DNA of 64,000 nt from an uncultured Prevotellaceae bacterium (GTDB lineage: Bacteria; Bacteroidota; Bacteroidia; Bacteroidales; Bacteroidaceae): the NCBI GenBank assembly GCA_900316355.1, contig ONCQ01000011.1, positions 37,083-101,082 of the forward strand, in the 5' to 3' direction. The notes beneath the pieces were generated by a model. The model searched no databases, had not been told where the DNA came from, and was given only the letters and a program-made list of their open reading frames with translations. A program made the translations under genes and the position numbers. Shown in pieces: positions 37,353 to 47,911 of this stretch; positions within the stretch are counted from its first letter, which is position 1, and each line of letters opens with the position of its first letter.

Positions 37353-37550
37353 TCAGTGGCAGCAGCATCCTTTGTGCTCGCTGTGACGCTCACAGTCTCG
37401 CGCCTCAAGGTGGTGGCAGTTGTCTGCTAATGGGCAGCCGGCACACCGCATATCACCCTCCTTACGCTTTGTTGTGAAGCGCTTCCAAAGGCGGCGTGCG
37501 GTGTAGGTGACACAGCCGGCGAGAATGAGGATGACGAGAATGAGCTGCAT
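37353..37550 (-). CDS. FeoB-associated Cys-rich membrane protein
   Basis: 65 residues: one membrane helix (LILVILILAGCVTYTA), a basic patch, then a cytosolic Cys/His-rich tail (CAGCPLADNCHH...CERH...CCCH). Small proteins of this type sit directly after feoB in many Bacteroidota and Firmicutes and are thought to take the place of FeoC. It begins seven bases after the feoB stop. Confidence 0.85.
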   Translation of the reverse strand: MQLILVILILAGCVTYTARRLWKRFTTKRKEGDMRCAGCPLADNCHHLEARDCERHSEHKGCCCH

Positions 37551-37557
37551 CGTTTAT

Positions 37558-40038
37558 TCAAAATAGCTGTCCTATTTGCACCACAGCAGCTGAAACAATC
37601 CATGCGAGGGCGGTGGTGTAGCAAGCAACGCAGAGGGCCCATCCCCACGACGACGTCTCGTTCTTGATGGCTACGATGGTGGCCAGACAGGGGAAGTAGA
37701 GGAGCACGAAGAGGAGGTAGGCGAAGGCGATGAGGGGCGTGACACCATCTGATGCCATCTGCTGATGCAGACGTGTGTATTTGGCGTTGTCCTCGGCGAA
37801 TGTGTCATCGTCGCCGAAACTGTCGTCGCCCGAGTAGAGCACGCCCATCGTGCTGGCCACAATCTCCTTGGCCCCAACACCCGCGATGAGGCTCACATCC
37901 AGTTTCCAGTTGAAGTGCTGGGGTGCGAAGACGGGTGAGATGGCTTTACCGGCACGACCGAGGTAAGAGGTCTCCATATTTTCGGCTGTGGACACAGTCG
38001 AAGACTTGGAAGGACCAAAGTAGCTCAGTGCCCACACGATGATGCTGGCGACGAGGATGATACCACCCATCTTCTTCAGGTACTCCTTACCTTTCTCCCA
38101 CGTGTGGCGTGCAATAGCCTTCGCTGTTGGCCAGCGGTAGGGTGGGAGTTCCATTACGAAGGGCGTATCCTCGCCCTTGATGATGAAGCGCGAGAAGATA
38201 CGTGACACGAGAGCTGCCACGAGGATGCCGATGGCGTAAAGCGACACGAGCACCGTGCTGCGCCACTGCGGCGCAAAGAACGTGCCGACAATCATAATAT
38301 ATATAGGTAAGCGCGCGGAGCAAGACATGAATGGCAGAATCATCATCGTTATAAGGCGCGAGCGACGGCTCTCGATGGTGCGTGTGGCCATCACCGCCGG
38401 CACGTTGCAGCCGAAGCCCATGACGAGTGGGATGAACGATTTGCCGTGCAGGCCCATGCGGTGCATCAGCTTGTCCATGATGAAGGCAGCACGTGCCATG
38501 TAGCCCGAGTCCTCCATGAACGAGATGAAGCAGTAGAGAATCAGGATCTGTGGCAGGAACACAATCACGCTACCCACGCCACCGATGACACCGTCCACGA
38601 GCATCGAGCGCAGCGGCCCCTCGCTCATCGTGGTGCCTATCCACTCACCGAGCCACGCCACTCCCGCCTCAATCCAGTCCATGGGATATTGGCCCAGCGC
38701 AAAAGTCGTCTGAAACATCACGTAGAGGATGAGGAAGAAAAAGGGAAACCCCAGGTATCTGTTCGACAGCAGGGCATCGATGCGGTGGGTAGTCTTGTAA
38801 GTGTCTTTCTTCGTGCCGGTGCGGTACTCCGCCTCGGCCAGAGCACCGTGTATGAAGCCGTATTTGGCATCCATGATAGCCGTTTCGGAATCCACGCCAG
38901 TTTCCTCCATCACACGCGCAGCTGCATAGTCACGTGCGGCCATCAGTTGTTTGCGGTCCTCGCTGCGGTGCTCACTCTCCACGTGGCTCTCCACGAAGTG
39001 AATCATCTCGGCATCGTGCTCCAACAACTTCAGTGCCAAGTAGCGCGTGGAGAACTGTGTTCTCAGGTGCTCGTCGGCCTTTAGGAACTGTTGAATATGT
39101 GCGATGCCGTCCTCAATCTCATGACCGTAGTTGATATGGATATGTCGCATCTGCGCATTCGTGCCCTCGAAGGCCTCGATGACCGTGTGCAGCAACTCCT
39201 TCACGCCGCGTCCCGTCTTGAATGATGTTGGCACCATTGGTACACCGAACAGTGTTGAGAGCGTCTCGATATTCAAATGGTCGCCGCGGCGCTCCAGCTC
39301 ATCGTACATGTTCAGCGCACACACCACCCGCAGGTTCATGTCCACCAGCTGTGTTGTCAAGTACAGGTTGCGCTCCAGGTTCGAGGCATCTACCACGTTG
39401 ATGATGACATCCGGGTGTTCCTCCTGCAGATGCTTGCGCACATACAGCTCCTCGGGTGAGTAGCAGGACAGCGAGTAGGTGCCGGGCAGGTCTGTGAGAT
39501 GGAAAGTGTACCCATCCTGCTCAGCAGTGGCTGTGGTGGCATCCACCGTGACCCCGGAATAGTTGCCCACACGGGCATGCGCACCGCTGGCGTAGTTGAA
39601 CAGCGATGTCTTTCCGCAGTTCGGGTTACCTATGAGGGCGACGGAAATAAGACCCCCTCCCCGCTCCCCCACAGACTCTCCCCCCTGCCCCTCCCTGTTA
39701 GGGAGGGGAGTAGTATCATCTGAGCAGGCGTCCGCCGAGGTCGTTGCAGGAGTAACCGACTTACCCCCATTGTCTAGAAGGTAATTACTCCCCTCCCTTA
39801 TAGGGAGGGGCATGGGGGAGAGTCTTACCTCTATCAACTTCGCCTCATCATGTCTGAGACTCACCTCATAGCCCATCAATTTGTATTTCACGGGGTCTTG
39901 AAGCGGTGCATTGAGCAGCACCTCTACGACCTGCCCCTTGATGAAGCCCATCTCGATGATGCGTTTGCGAAAACCGCCATGTCCGCTCACTTTCACGATG
40001 ACCGCCTTGTCACCTGTTTGTAGTTCTGATAGTTTCAT
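37558..40038 (-). CDS. feoB: Ferrous iron transporter: FeoA-FeoB fusion
   Basis: 826 residues. FeoA-like SH3 domain (1-70), a linker of about 60 residues, cytosolic G-protein domain (G1 GNPNCGKTSLFN near 137, G3 DLPGTYSL, NMYDE as G4), then the Gate-containing membrane part with roughly eight helices (for example FIPLVMGFGCNVPAVMATR). It imports Fe(II). The linker is encoded by a complete repeat element (PMPLPIREG ... TPLPNREGQGGES). An inverted repeat overlaps the promoter. Confidence 0.95.
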   Translation of the reverse strand: MKLSELQTGDKAVIVKVSGHGGFRKRIIEMGFIKGQVVEVLLNAPLQDPVKYKLMGYEVSLRHDEAKLIEVRLSPMPLPIREGSNYLLDNGGKSVTPATTSADACSDDTTPLPNREGQGGESVGERGGGLISVALIGNPNCGKTSLFNYASGAHARVGNYSGVTVDATTATAEQDGYTFHLTDLPGTYSLSCYSPEELYVRKHLQEEHPDVIINVVDASNLERNLYLTTQLVDMNLRVVCALNMYDELERRGDHLNIETLSTLFGVPMVPTSFKTGRGVKELLHTVIEAFEGTNAQMRHIHINYGHEIEDGIAHIQQFLKADEHLRTQFSTRYLALKLLEHDAEMIHFVESHVESEHRSEDRKQLMAARDYAAARVMEETGVDSETAIMDAKYGFIHGALAEAEYRTGTKKDTYKTTHRIDALLSNRYLGFPFFFLILYVMFQTTFALGQYPMDWIEAGVAWLGEWIGTTMSEGPLRSMLVDGVIGGVGSVIVFLPQILILYCFISFMEDSGYMARAAFIMDKLMHRMGLHGKSFIPLVMGFGCNVPAVMATRTIESRRSRLITMMILPFMSCSARLPIYIMIVGTFFAPQWRSTVLVSLYAIGILVAALVSRIFSRFIIKGEDTPFVMELPPYRWPTAKAIARHTWEKGKEYLKKMGGIILVASIIVWALSYFGPSKSSTVSTAENMETSYLGRAGKAISPVFAPQHFNWKLDVSLIAGVGAKEIVASTMGVLYSGDDSFGDDDTFAEDNAKYTRLHQQMASDGVTPLIAFAYLLFVLLYFPCLATIVAIKNETSSWGWALCVACYTTALAWIVSAAVVQIGQLF
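39651..39825. repeat. Complete MITE-like element inside feoB
   Basis: Arms at about 39673-39713 and 39787-39825 are near-perfect inverted repeats, each with the CTCCCT...AGGGAG palindrome, and a further partial arm at 39651-39672. The 153-bp core is translated in frame as the linker between the FeoA and G domains. Confidence 0.85.
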
Positions 40039-40047
40039 GACTGCTTA

Positions 40048-40067
40048 TATTTTTGCTCGCAAAAATA
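40048..40067 (-). promoter_or_regulatory. feoB promoter covered by a perfect inverted repeat
   Basis: TATTTTTGC and GCAAAAATA arms (9 bp) around two central bases; the minus-strand TATTTTTG at 40067-40060 is the minus-7 element. The feoB ATG is at 40038. A metal-responsive repressor is an attractive guess, but the regulator is not identifiable. Confidence 0.55.
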
Positions 40068-40202
40068 CACGATTATTCTTAAACGGCCAACTCCAGACCC
40101 TTTTATTCCACATAAAATACCTACTTCTGATGATTTGACCTTCATAAGAGCGTGTATGAAACCTTCAAAAGTAGCTATAGAAACTAAATAAATCTTGTTT
40201 CT

Positions 40203-40234
40203 TTTGTCGGATTGGCGGGAAAGAGATACTTTTG
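40203..40234 (+). promoter_or_regulatory. Promoter of the GH16 gene
   Basis: TTTG at 40203-40206, 20-base spacer, TACTTTTG at 40227-40234; start codon at 40257. Confidence 0.65.
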
Positions 40235-40256
40235 TGCAGGATTAATTGAAACCGAT

Positions 40257-41756
40257 ATGAAATACATTGTCTCTCTCTTGGTGCTTTTTACTGTTGCAGC
40301 TTCAGCTCAGGAACTGCCCTCTGCTGACTCCTATGCTGTTAACTTCGACCGCAACGCAGTACGCACTAATACAGGCCGTAGGTTGACGGCCATCACCCTC
40401 AGCGGCAACACACTCACCATCCCGAATCCAATGTGCATGTACGTGGACTTTACGCCGCAACTATTCACCGCACAGCCTGGACAGACCCTCATGCCCTCTG
40501 TGGCTTTTACGGGGGCATGGATGCAGACATATATCTATATAGACCTGAATCAGAACGGGCGCTTCGACGTGCAGGAACCTGGGCCGCAGGGACAGCTTGG
40601 GGCTGACAATGAATTGGTGAGCTTTGCCGGCATGGGGCTGGCAGACGGCAATTACAATAGCGCAGGTCAGAACTTGGCGGACCTCTCGGATGTTCAGCCG
40701 CCTGCTTTCACCCTTCCCGCTAACATCTCGCCGGGCTTCTACATGATGAGATGGAAGATTGACTGGGACGACTGCGACCCGGGTGGTCGTGTGGATGAGC
40801 AGAACTCTATCATCAAGAACGGCGGTGTCATCGTGGATGTGCTCCTGCGCGTCACCGATGAGGCCACAGAGGGCTACCAGCTTATCTTCGCCGATGAGTT
40901 TGACCTTCCGAACGGTAGCCGCCCCGATCCTGGGAAGTGGCGTTCCAGCACACGAAGCGGTTCAACATGGAACCGTTGGATTAGCGATGCCGAGGAAGTA
41001 GCATTCCTGCAGGATGGCAACCTCGTCTGTCGAGCCATTCCCAACCCCGACACCAGCACCGACAATGTTCCTATGCTCACGGGAGCAATAGAGACGCGCG
41101 GTCTTTTCTCATTCACCTATGGAAAGGTAGAGGTGCGCTTGCAGGTGGATCCTTACACAGGCAGCTTCCCAGCAGCATGGATGATGCCACAGCCGCCCTG
41201 TGAAGTGTGGCCAAATAGTGGTGAGATAGATATTTTTGAGTCCGTGGATGCGCAGAATACCGCCTTTCATACGATACACTCCCACTGGAGCTACGACCTC
41301 GGTCATAAGAATGACCCGAAAAGTTCTTTCTTTGAAAACGTCAATATCGCGCAATGGCACATCTATGGTGTGGAATGGTTGGAGAATATACTTATCTTCA
41401 CCGTGGATGGCAACTTCGTTGGAACTTATGCGCGTAGCAATGATGAAGATATTCTGGCGCAAGGACAATGGCCCTTTACGCATCCATTTTATCTAATCCT
41501 CAACCAGAGCGTCGGAAACGGCTCATGGGCTAAGAACCCCGACACCAGCCACACTTATGAAACACGCTTCGACTATATCCGTGTTTATCAGAAGTCGTCT
41601 GTTGATGATGCTGTGCGCGATATGCCCTTGCAGCCCATCATCCAGCATCAGAACACTGCGGCATACTACGACCTCCTGGGCCGTCCGTACCCTGCCACCG
41701 CACGTCTGCGGCCGGGCATCTATATTCGTGATGGCAAGAAGATAGTGATTAACTGA
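40257..41756 (+). CDS. Secreted glycoside hydrolase family 16 (beta-glucanase-like) with GEVED domain
   Basis: 499 residues from MKYIVSLLVLFTVAASA (signal peptide). An N-terminal GEVED-type beta domain (YIYIDLNQNGRFD) covers about 20-215; the GH16 domain follows, with the catalytic GEIDIFES (E-x-D-x-x-E). The C-terminus YYDLLGRPYPATARLRPGIY resembles a type IX secretion sorting tail. Likely cuts beta-1,3 or mixed-linkage glucans outside the cell; the linkage is not readable. Its stop overlaps the convergent recG end by eight bases. Confidence 0.9.
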   Translation: MKYIVSLLVLFTVAASAQELPSADSYAVNFDRNAVRTNTGRRLTAITLSGNTLTIPNPMCMYVDFTPQLFTAQPGQTLMPSVAFTGAWMQTYIYIDLNQNGRFDVQEPGPQGQLGADNELVSFAGMGLADGNYNSAGQNLADLSDVQPPAFTLPANISPGFYMMRWKIDWDDCDPGGRVDEQNSIIKNGGVIVDVLLRVTDEATEGYQLIFADEFDLPNGSRPDPGKWRSSTRSGSTWNRWISDAEEVAFLQDGNLVCRAIPNPDTSTDNVPMLTGAIETRGLFSFTYGKVEVRLQVDPYTGSFPAAWMMPQPPCEVWPNSGEIDIFESVDAQNTAFHTIHSHWSYDLGHKNDPKSSFFENVNIAQWHIYGVEWLENILIFTVDGNFVGTYARSNDEDILAQGQWPFTHPFYLILNQSVGNGSWAKNPDTSHTYETRFDYIRVYQKSSVDDAVRDMPLQPIIQHQNTAAYYDLLGRPYPATARLRPGIYIRDGKKIVIN

Positions 41757-43875
41757 TGCTGCTCCAGTCGTAGGAAGACTTGCCGAGGTCGCGGAGATGC
41801 TGCCACATGGCGGCGTGCTCGGGTAGCGACTGCGTGGGATCGGCATCGAGTATCCGGTTGGCGGTGTCGCGGGCGAGTTGCACGAGCTGCCCGTCGCGGG
41901 CGAGGTTGGCGATGTGCAGGTCAAAGGCAAGGCCGCTCTGTTGCGTGCCTTCGAGGTCGCCAGGGCCACGGAACTGCAGGTCGGCTTCGGCAATCTCGAA
42001 GCCGTCGGTGGTATCGCACATCACCTGGATTCGCTTCTTGGTATCTTCTGAGAGGTTGTACTTGGTGACGAGGATGCAGTAGCTCTGTTCGGCACCGCGG
42101 CCTACGCGGCCGCGCAGCTGGTGGAGCTGTGCCAGCCCGAAGCGTTCGGCATTCTGGATGACCATTACTGAGGCGTTGGGCACGTTGACACCCACCTCAA
42201 TCACCGTCGTGGCCACCAGGATCTGTGTTTCGCCTCGCACAAAACGTTCCATCTCGGCATCCTTCTCGGCCGACTTCATCTGGCCGTGTACCTTAGAGAT
42301 GCGCAGGTCGGGGAAGGCGGTGCAGAGGTCTGTGTAGCCGTTCTCCAAATCCTGCATATCCATTTTCTCACTTTCCTTGATGAGGGGATAGACGACATAG
42401 ACCTGCCGCCCTTTCATAATCTCTGTGCGGATACCGCGGTAGAGGGTCTCAGTGCGCTCCTGCCAGAAATGGCGCGTCTCAATGGGCTTACGCCCCGGTG
42501 GCAACTCGTCGATGACGCTGACATTGAGGTCGCCATATACGGTCATGGCGAGGGTGCGAGGAATGGGTGTGGCGGTCATCACCAGCACATGCGGCATCGG
42601 TTCGCGGCTGTCGTCTGCCCCAGGCCTGTGCCACAGCTTGGCACGTTGGGCAACGCCGAAACGGTGCTGCTCATCGATAACCACCAGACCAAGACGGTTG
42701 AAGGCTACGGAGTCCTCGAGGACGGCATGGGTGCCGATGAGGATATCGACTTCGCCTGCGCGTATACCTTCTAAAATAGGAGCGCGGCGGCGTTTGCCCT
42801 TCACGGCTCCTGTGAGCAGTTCCACGCGCACGGGCATGTCCTTTAGGAACTCGCGGAAGGTGACGTAGTGCTGTTCAGCAAGAATCTCGGTGGGCGCCAT
42901 GAGGCAGGCCTGATAGCCGTTGTCAAGGGCGATGAGCATCGTCATCAGTGCCACGAGGGTCTTACCGCTACCGACATCTCCCTGCAGCAGACGATTCATC
43001 TGCCTGCCGCTGCCCATGTCATGGCGCATCTCGCGGATGACGCGCTTCTGGGCATTGGTGAGTTCGAAGGGCAGGTAGTCGCGGTAGAAGGTGTTGAAGC
43101 GCTCGCCGACATGGGCAAAGACATGCCCCACTACATGCTGCTGGCGCTGACGCGCGAATCGCAGGATGCCTAACTGGATGAAGAAGAGTTCCTCGAACTT
43201 CTGGCGGTAGGTGGCACGTCGCAGGGCATCGGCTGTTGAGGGATAGTGCAGGTCGTGGAGCGACTGCCAGAGGGGGATGAGGTTGAGCTGCTGGCGGAGG
43301 CTGGCTGGAAGGGGGTCTGGGTCATTGAAGGATGAGGCTGACAGCCTCTCGAACAGTGTCTTCGTGAATTTCTCTATGCTGTGACTGTTGAGACCGCCTT
43401 TCTTCATGCGCTCTGTGGTGCTGTAGTAGGGCTGCAGCCCCATGGAGCCCAGCTGCAGGCTATCGGCAGGGTCGATGTCGGGGTGGGGGATGTTGATGCG
43501 CCCGTTGAAGACATTGGGTCGCCCGAAGACGATGTAAAGCTTCCCGATGACGTAGTTCTTCTTAATCCACTTGAAGGTCCCTGCCTGGAACCAGATGAGG
43601 TCGAGGATGCTGCGTCCGTCGGTGAAATGAGCGATGAGGCGGCGCTTGCGGCCATGCCCCTCTTCTTCGTAACTGAGGATCTCGCCTCGCACCTGTACAA
43701 AAGGCATATCGGCCGTAAGCTCGTGAATGTAGTACAGACGAGTACGGTCGATATGCTTGTAGGGAAAGTAGTAAAGGAGGTCGCGGAACGTGGTGATACC
43801 CAGTTCCGCGTCCAGTAGTTTCGCCCTCTGTGGGCCTACTCCTGGCAGATAGGTGATGGGAGTAGAGAGGTCGAT
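41749..43875 (-). CDS. recG: ATP-dependent DNA helicase RecG (no canonical start codon seen)
   Basis: Helicase motifs MQGDVGSGKT-like (LLQGDVGSGKTLVALM), DEQHRFGV, MTATPIPRTLAMT and GRVGRG identify RecG. The first ATG (43707) would remove part of the conserved wedge domain: in-frame sequence upstream reads LSTPITYLPGVGPQRAKLL, clearly RecG. Between the preceding in-frame TGA (43890-43888) and this region there is no ATG, GTG or TTG; the end given here is an ATC codon at 43875, seven bases after the groEL stop, which would give 708 residues, close to the family norm. Either a non-AUG start, coupling to groEL, or a sequence error. Confidence 0.9.
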   Translation of the reverse strand: MDLSTPITYLPGVGPQRAKLLDAELGITTFRDLLYYFPYKHIDRTRLYYIHELTADMPFVQVRGEILSYEEEGHGRKRRLIAHFTDGRSILDLIWFQAGTFKWIKKNYVIGKLYIVFGRPNVFNGRINIPHPDIDPADSLQLGSMGLQPYYSTTERMKKGGLNSHSIEKFTKTLFERLSASSFNDPDPLPASLRQQLNLIPLWQSLHDLHYPSTADALRRATYRQKFEELFFIQLGILRFARQRQQHVVGHVFAHVGERFNTFYRDYLPFELTNAQKRVIREMRHDMGSGRQMNRLLQGDVGSGKTLVALMTMLIALDNGYQACLMAPTEILAEQHYVTFREFLKDMPVRVELLTGAVKGKRRRAPILEGIRAGEVDILIGTHAVLEDSVAFNRLGLVVIDEQHRFGVAQRAKLWHRPGADDSREPMPHVLVMTATPIPRTLAMTVYGDLNVSVIDELPPGRKPIETRHFWQERTETLYRGIRTEIMKGRQVYVVYPLIKESEKMDMQDLENGYTDLCTAFPDLRISKVHGQMKSAEKDAEMERFVRGETQILVATTVIEVGVNVPNASVMVIQNAERFGLAQLHQLRGRVGRGAEQSYCILVTKYNLSEDTKKRIQVMCDTTDGFEIAEADLQFRGPGDLEGTQQSGLAFDLHIANLARDGQLVQLARDTANRILDADPTQSLPEHAAMWQHLRDLGKSSYDWSSIS

Positions 43876-43882
43876 GGCTTTA

Positions 43883-45568
<1,686 letters not shown>

Positions 45569-45589
45569 AAGGTGTCTTGCAATGATGGC

Positions 45590-45862
45590 TTAGGCCAAAA
45601 CTGCAACGACATCCGACTGGCGCATCACGAGGAACTTCTGGCCCTCGAACTCCAGCTCTGTGCCGGCATACTTGCCATATAACACGGTGTCGCCAGCCTT
45701 CAGCACCATCTCTTCATCCTTGGTGCCTTTGCCAACGGCAACTACTTTACCCTGAAGGGGTTTCTCTTTGGCGGTGTCGGGGATAATGATGCCGCCGATG
45801 GTCTTTTCTTCTGCTGCAGCGGGCTCAATGAGCACTCGGTCTGCAAGGGGTTGAATCTTCAT
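45590..45862 (-). CDS. groES: Co-chaperonin GroES
   Basis: 90 residues: [13 protein letters not shown] start, mobile loop [18 protein letters not shown], and [23 protein letters not shown] end. Heptameric lid of GroEL. First gene of groES-groEL(-recG). The upstream region lacks a CIRCE element but has a sigma-54-like motif. Confidence 0.97.
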   Translation of the reverse strand: MKIQPLADRVLIEPAAAEEKTIGGIIIPDTAKEKPLQGKVVAVGKGTKDEEMVLKAGDTVLYGKYAGTELEFEGQKFLVMRQSDVVAVLA

Positions 45863-45909
45863 AGTTGTTGAGTTTATGAGTTAATTAAAGAGTTTACACC
45901 TGTCGAAGA

Positions 45910-45925
45910 GCGAAAGCTGTGCCAA
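45910..45925 (-). promoter_or_regulatory. Sigma-54-type promoter-like element upstream of groES
   Basis: The minus strand reads TTGGCACAGCTTTCGC, with GG and GC doublets ten bases apart. Start of translation is 48 bases downstream. Matches the dnaK element at most conserved positions. Confidence 0.5.
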
Positions 45926-45987
45926 AGGGACATTGTCTGCCATCTTGTCAGTCGGAAACGGCAAAACAAAACGTTTTAGTTGAAAAA

Positions 45988-46015
45988 CTTTAAACTATAA
46001 ACCTTAAACTATAAA
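45988..46015. repeat. Heptanucleotide repeat upstream of the 286-residue membrane protein
   Basis: Four units: CTTTAAA, CTATAAA, CCTTAAA, CTATAAA. Confidence 0.7.
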
Positions 46016-46023
46016 CTTTTTCC

Positions 46024-46031
46024 TACCTTTG
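46024..46031 (+). promoter_or_regulatory. Minus-7 element of the 286-residue membrane protein gene
   Basis: TACCTTTG, 13 bases before the ATG at 46045. Confidence 0.5.
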
Positions 46032-46044
46032 CACCGCCAAACGT

Positions 46045-46905
46045 ATGAAGACACTCACGTACCTATTTATATCCCTGCTCACAGCCGTCATCATGGCTTT
46101 CATGCCGATGGCGGGTGGTAGTGTGTGGGACCCACGCATCATCGTTCCGCTCACAGCGGCGATGTTTACGTTGTTGGTCTGGTTGGTGGCGCGCTTCATT
46201 GGCACCGACCGTGCACCGCTGGAGATCTTGATTACGGCGGGTTTCCTGCTCTTGTTTGCTCCTGGCTCACACCTTTATTTCTCGCGCGACGAAGATGCCA
46301 TCATCGAGCTGAGCTCGCAGTGCATCGTGCCGTTCTTCCTAACGCAGTATAAGCGCATCAGTCGTAAGGACTTCAAGAAGGCGTACGGTTTCATGCTGCT
46401 GATGGGCATCTTCTGCAGCTTCACGCACGATGGTATCACGCTTCCGCTGTGTCTGGCGTTCCTCTTGCAGGCGTGGCAGCGCCGCAACGAGTTTTTCCGC
46501 CTGGCTTGCTGGCCGATGGTCATCGGCTGGCTGGTGGGCACGGTATTGCAGTTCACCACCCGCGATCATCTGCCGAGCCTCACCCCCGACCTTGAAGGTC
46601 TCACCAGCCGCACCGCGATGGTGCTGGGACTGCTGTGGGACACAAAGATCTTTGTGGTAGCTGTGGCTTTGTCGTTTTGGATGTCCACCACGGCATGGGG
46701 GCGTGCTGAGTTGCGACGTATGTTGCGTCGCCAGCGTCTGATAGCTTACAGCCTGTTATTCGCTTTGTCCTGTGTGCCCTTTGCCCCGCTGGGCATCGAG
46801 AATGCGGTCACAGGCGTGTGCTTCTTTGGAATGCTGTGGGCGTTGCTGCTGTGTCAGGGCCTGGAGCGCCGGTTCTACGGTGTTGCCAGAGCTCGTAGGA
46901 GTTGA
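46045..46905 (+). CDS. Multi-pass membrane protein of unknown function
   Basis: 286 residues with about seven hydrophobic segments (near 7-25, 33-52, 60-77, 112-130, 150-168, 200-215, 232-270). A motif SFTHDGITLPLC lies between segments. Distant similarity to DUF6056-type membrane proteins is possible but I cannot confirm it. Its 3' end overlaps the convergent transporter gene by 98 bases. Confidence 0.65.
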   Translation: MKTLTYLFISLLTAVIMAFMPMAGGSVWDPRIIVPLTAAMFTLLVWLVARFIGTDRAPLEILITAGFLLLFAPGSHLYFSRDEDAIIELSSQCIVPFFLTQYKRISRKDFKKAYGFMLLMGIFCSFTHDGITLPLCLAFLLQAWQRRNEFFRLACWPMVIGWLVGTVLQFTTRDHLPSLTPDLEGLTSRTAMVLGLLWDTKIFVVAVALSFWMSTTAWGRAELRRMLRRQRLIAYSLLFALSCVPFAPLGIENAVTGVCFFGMLWALLLCQGLERRFYGVARARRS

Positions 46906-47911
46906 TGATGTTCTGCCATAGGACATAGCAGCCGGCACCGATGCTGGCTTCCGGTGTCAGGTACATAAAGGCAATCCAGATGGCCAATCCTGTATTCTTT
47001 TGGAACATACCCTGCCCTGTGCAGATGGGGTCGCCGGTGACGTGCCCGATGAGGCGTCCGATGGCGAACTGCACGATAGCTGTGAGCAGCGTGAAGAGGG
47101 CGATGTCACCGATGAGATGACCGGCAGCATGGCTGTGCAGGATATTGCGCAGCGTGATGCCCACGACAATGGACAGCGACACGGCCCAGCTGTAGAAACT
47201 CAGGTTGGGTGTGCGCAGGAACCATTCATAGAGGGGCTTCACCCAATGACGCACAACGGCACCAAGAACTAGCGGCAGCAGCAGAACACTTGCCAGGCGC
47301 TGGAGAATCAGTAGGAACGTGGAGAGGAATGTCATGCCCTGATGGGGTTCCAGCAGCGGAAAGATAGCGGGTATCAGCAGCGACACCGTGAACGATGAGA
47401 GCAGCACGAAGGTGGTCATCTGAGTGAGGCTACCGCCGAGCTTGCTCGTGACCACGGGCGCGGCTGAAGCACAGGGGGCGATGACGCACATGAGGACAGC
47501 CTCCAAGAGCAGCTTGCCGTACGGGAAGGAATAAGAAAGGGTGAAGAATGAAAAGTGAACGGGCGACGACGGACAATAGAGAATGAGCAGCACCAGCGCA
47601 CCGATTAATAATAGCTGCATCGTGAGAACATAAAGATGCCAGCGGCAGAGGCGCATCAGGTGGAAATCAACCTTCGAGAAGGTGACGAAGAGCGTGAAGA
47701 ACAGACTGACGGGCAGCAGTGTCTCCAGAATGGGGGAGAGAGCATCGCCGGCGGCATCGAGGGCGGGGACATAGGCAAAGGTCAGGTAGAGTACCGAGCC
47801 GATGACGATGGCCGAGGGCAGCGTCCAGTTCTTCAACAGCGAGAAGAGCCATCCTCCAGCCCTTTCTGCGAGGGAGGGGAGATGCTTGCCCGATGGATGA
47901 TAGCTTCTCAT
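46808..47911 (-). CDS. Bile acid:sodium symporter-family transporter
   Basis: 367 residues with about nine to ten membrane segments and BASS-like features: a proline-rich LLPVSLFFTLF, CVIAPCASAAPVVTSKLGG in the core, and the C-terminal VLWQNIINSYELW. The typical family end is near there, and the last 25 or so residues read through into the overlap with the convergent gene. Substrate unknown; bile acids or other organic anions. ATGA overlap with the ABC exporter gene indicates coupling. The N-terminus has a loop (HLPSLAERAGG) with weak likeness to the repeat arms. Confidence 0.8.
   Translation of the reverse strand: MRSYHPSGKHLPSLAERAGGWLFSLLKNWTLPSAIVIGSVLYLTFAYVPALDAAGDALSPILETLLPVSLFFTLFVTFSKVDFHLMRLCRWHLYVLTMQLLLIGALVLLILYCPSSPVHFSFFTLSYSFPYGKLLLEAVLMCVIAPCASAAPVVTSKLGGSLTQMTTFVLLSSFTVSLLIPAIFPLLEPHQGMTFLSTFLLILQRLASVLLLPLVLGAVVRHWVKPLYEWFLRTPNLSFYSWAVSLSIVVGITLRNILHSHAAGHLIGDIALFTLLTAIVQFAIGRLIGHVTGDPICTGQGMFQKNTGLAIWIAFMYLTPEASIGAGCYVLWQNIINSYELWQHRRTGAPGPDTAATPTAFQRSTRL

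Noticed and set aside
45863-46020. CIRCE operator before groES
   Set aside because: No TTAGCACTC-N9-GAGTGCTAA pattern is present; the nearest inverted repeat (GACAATGTC) is too short.
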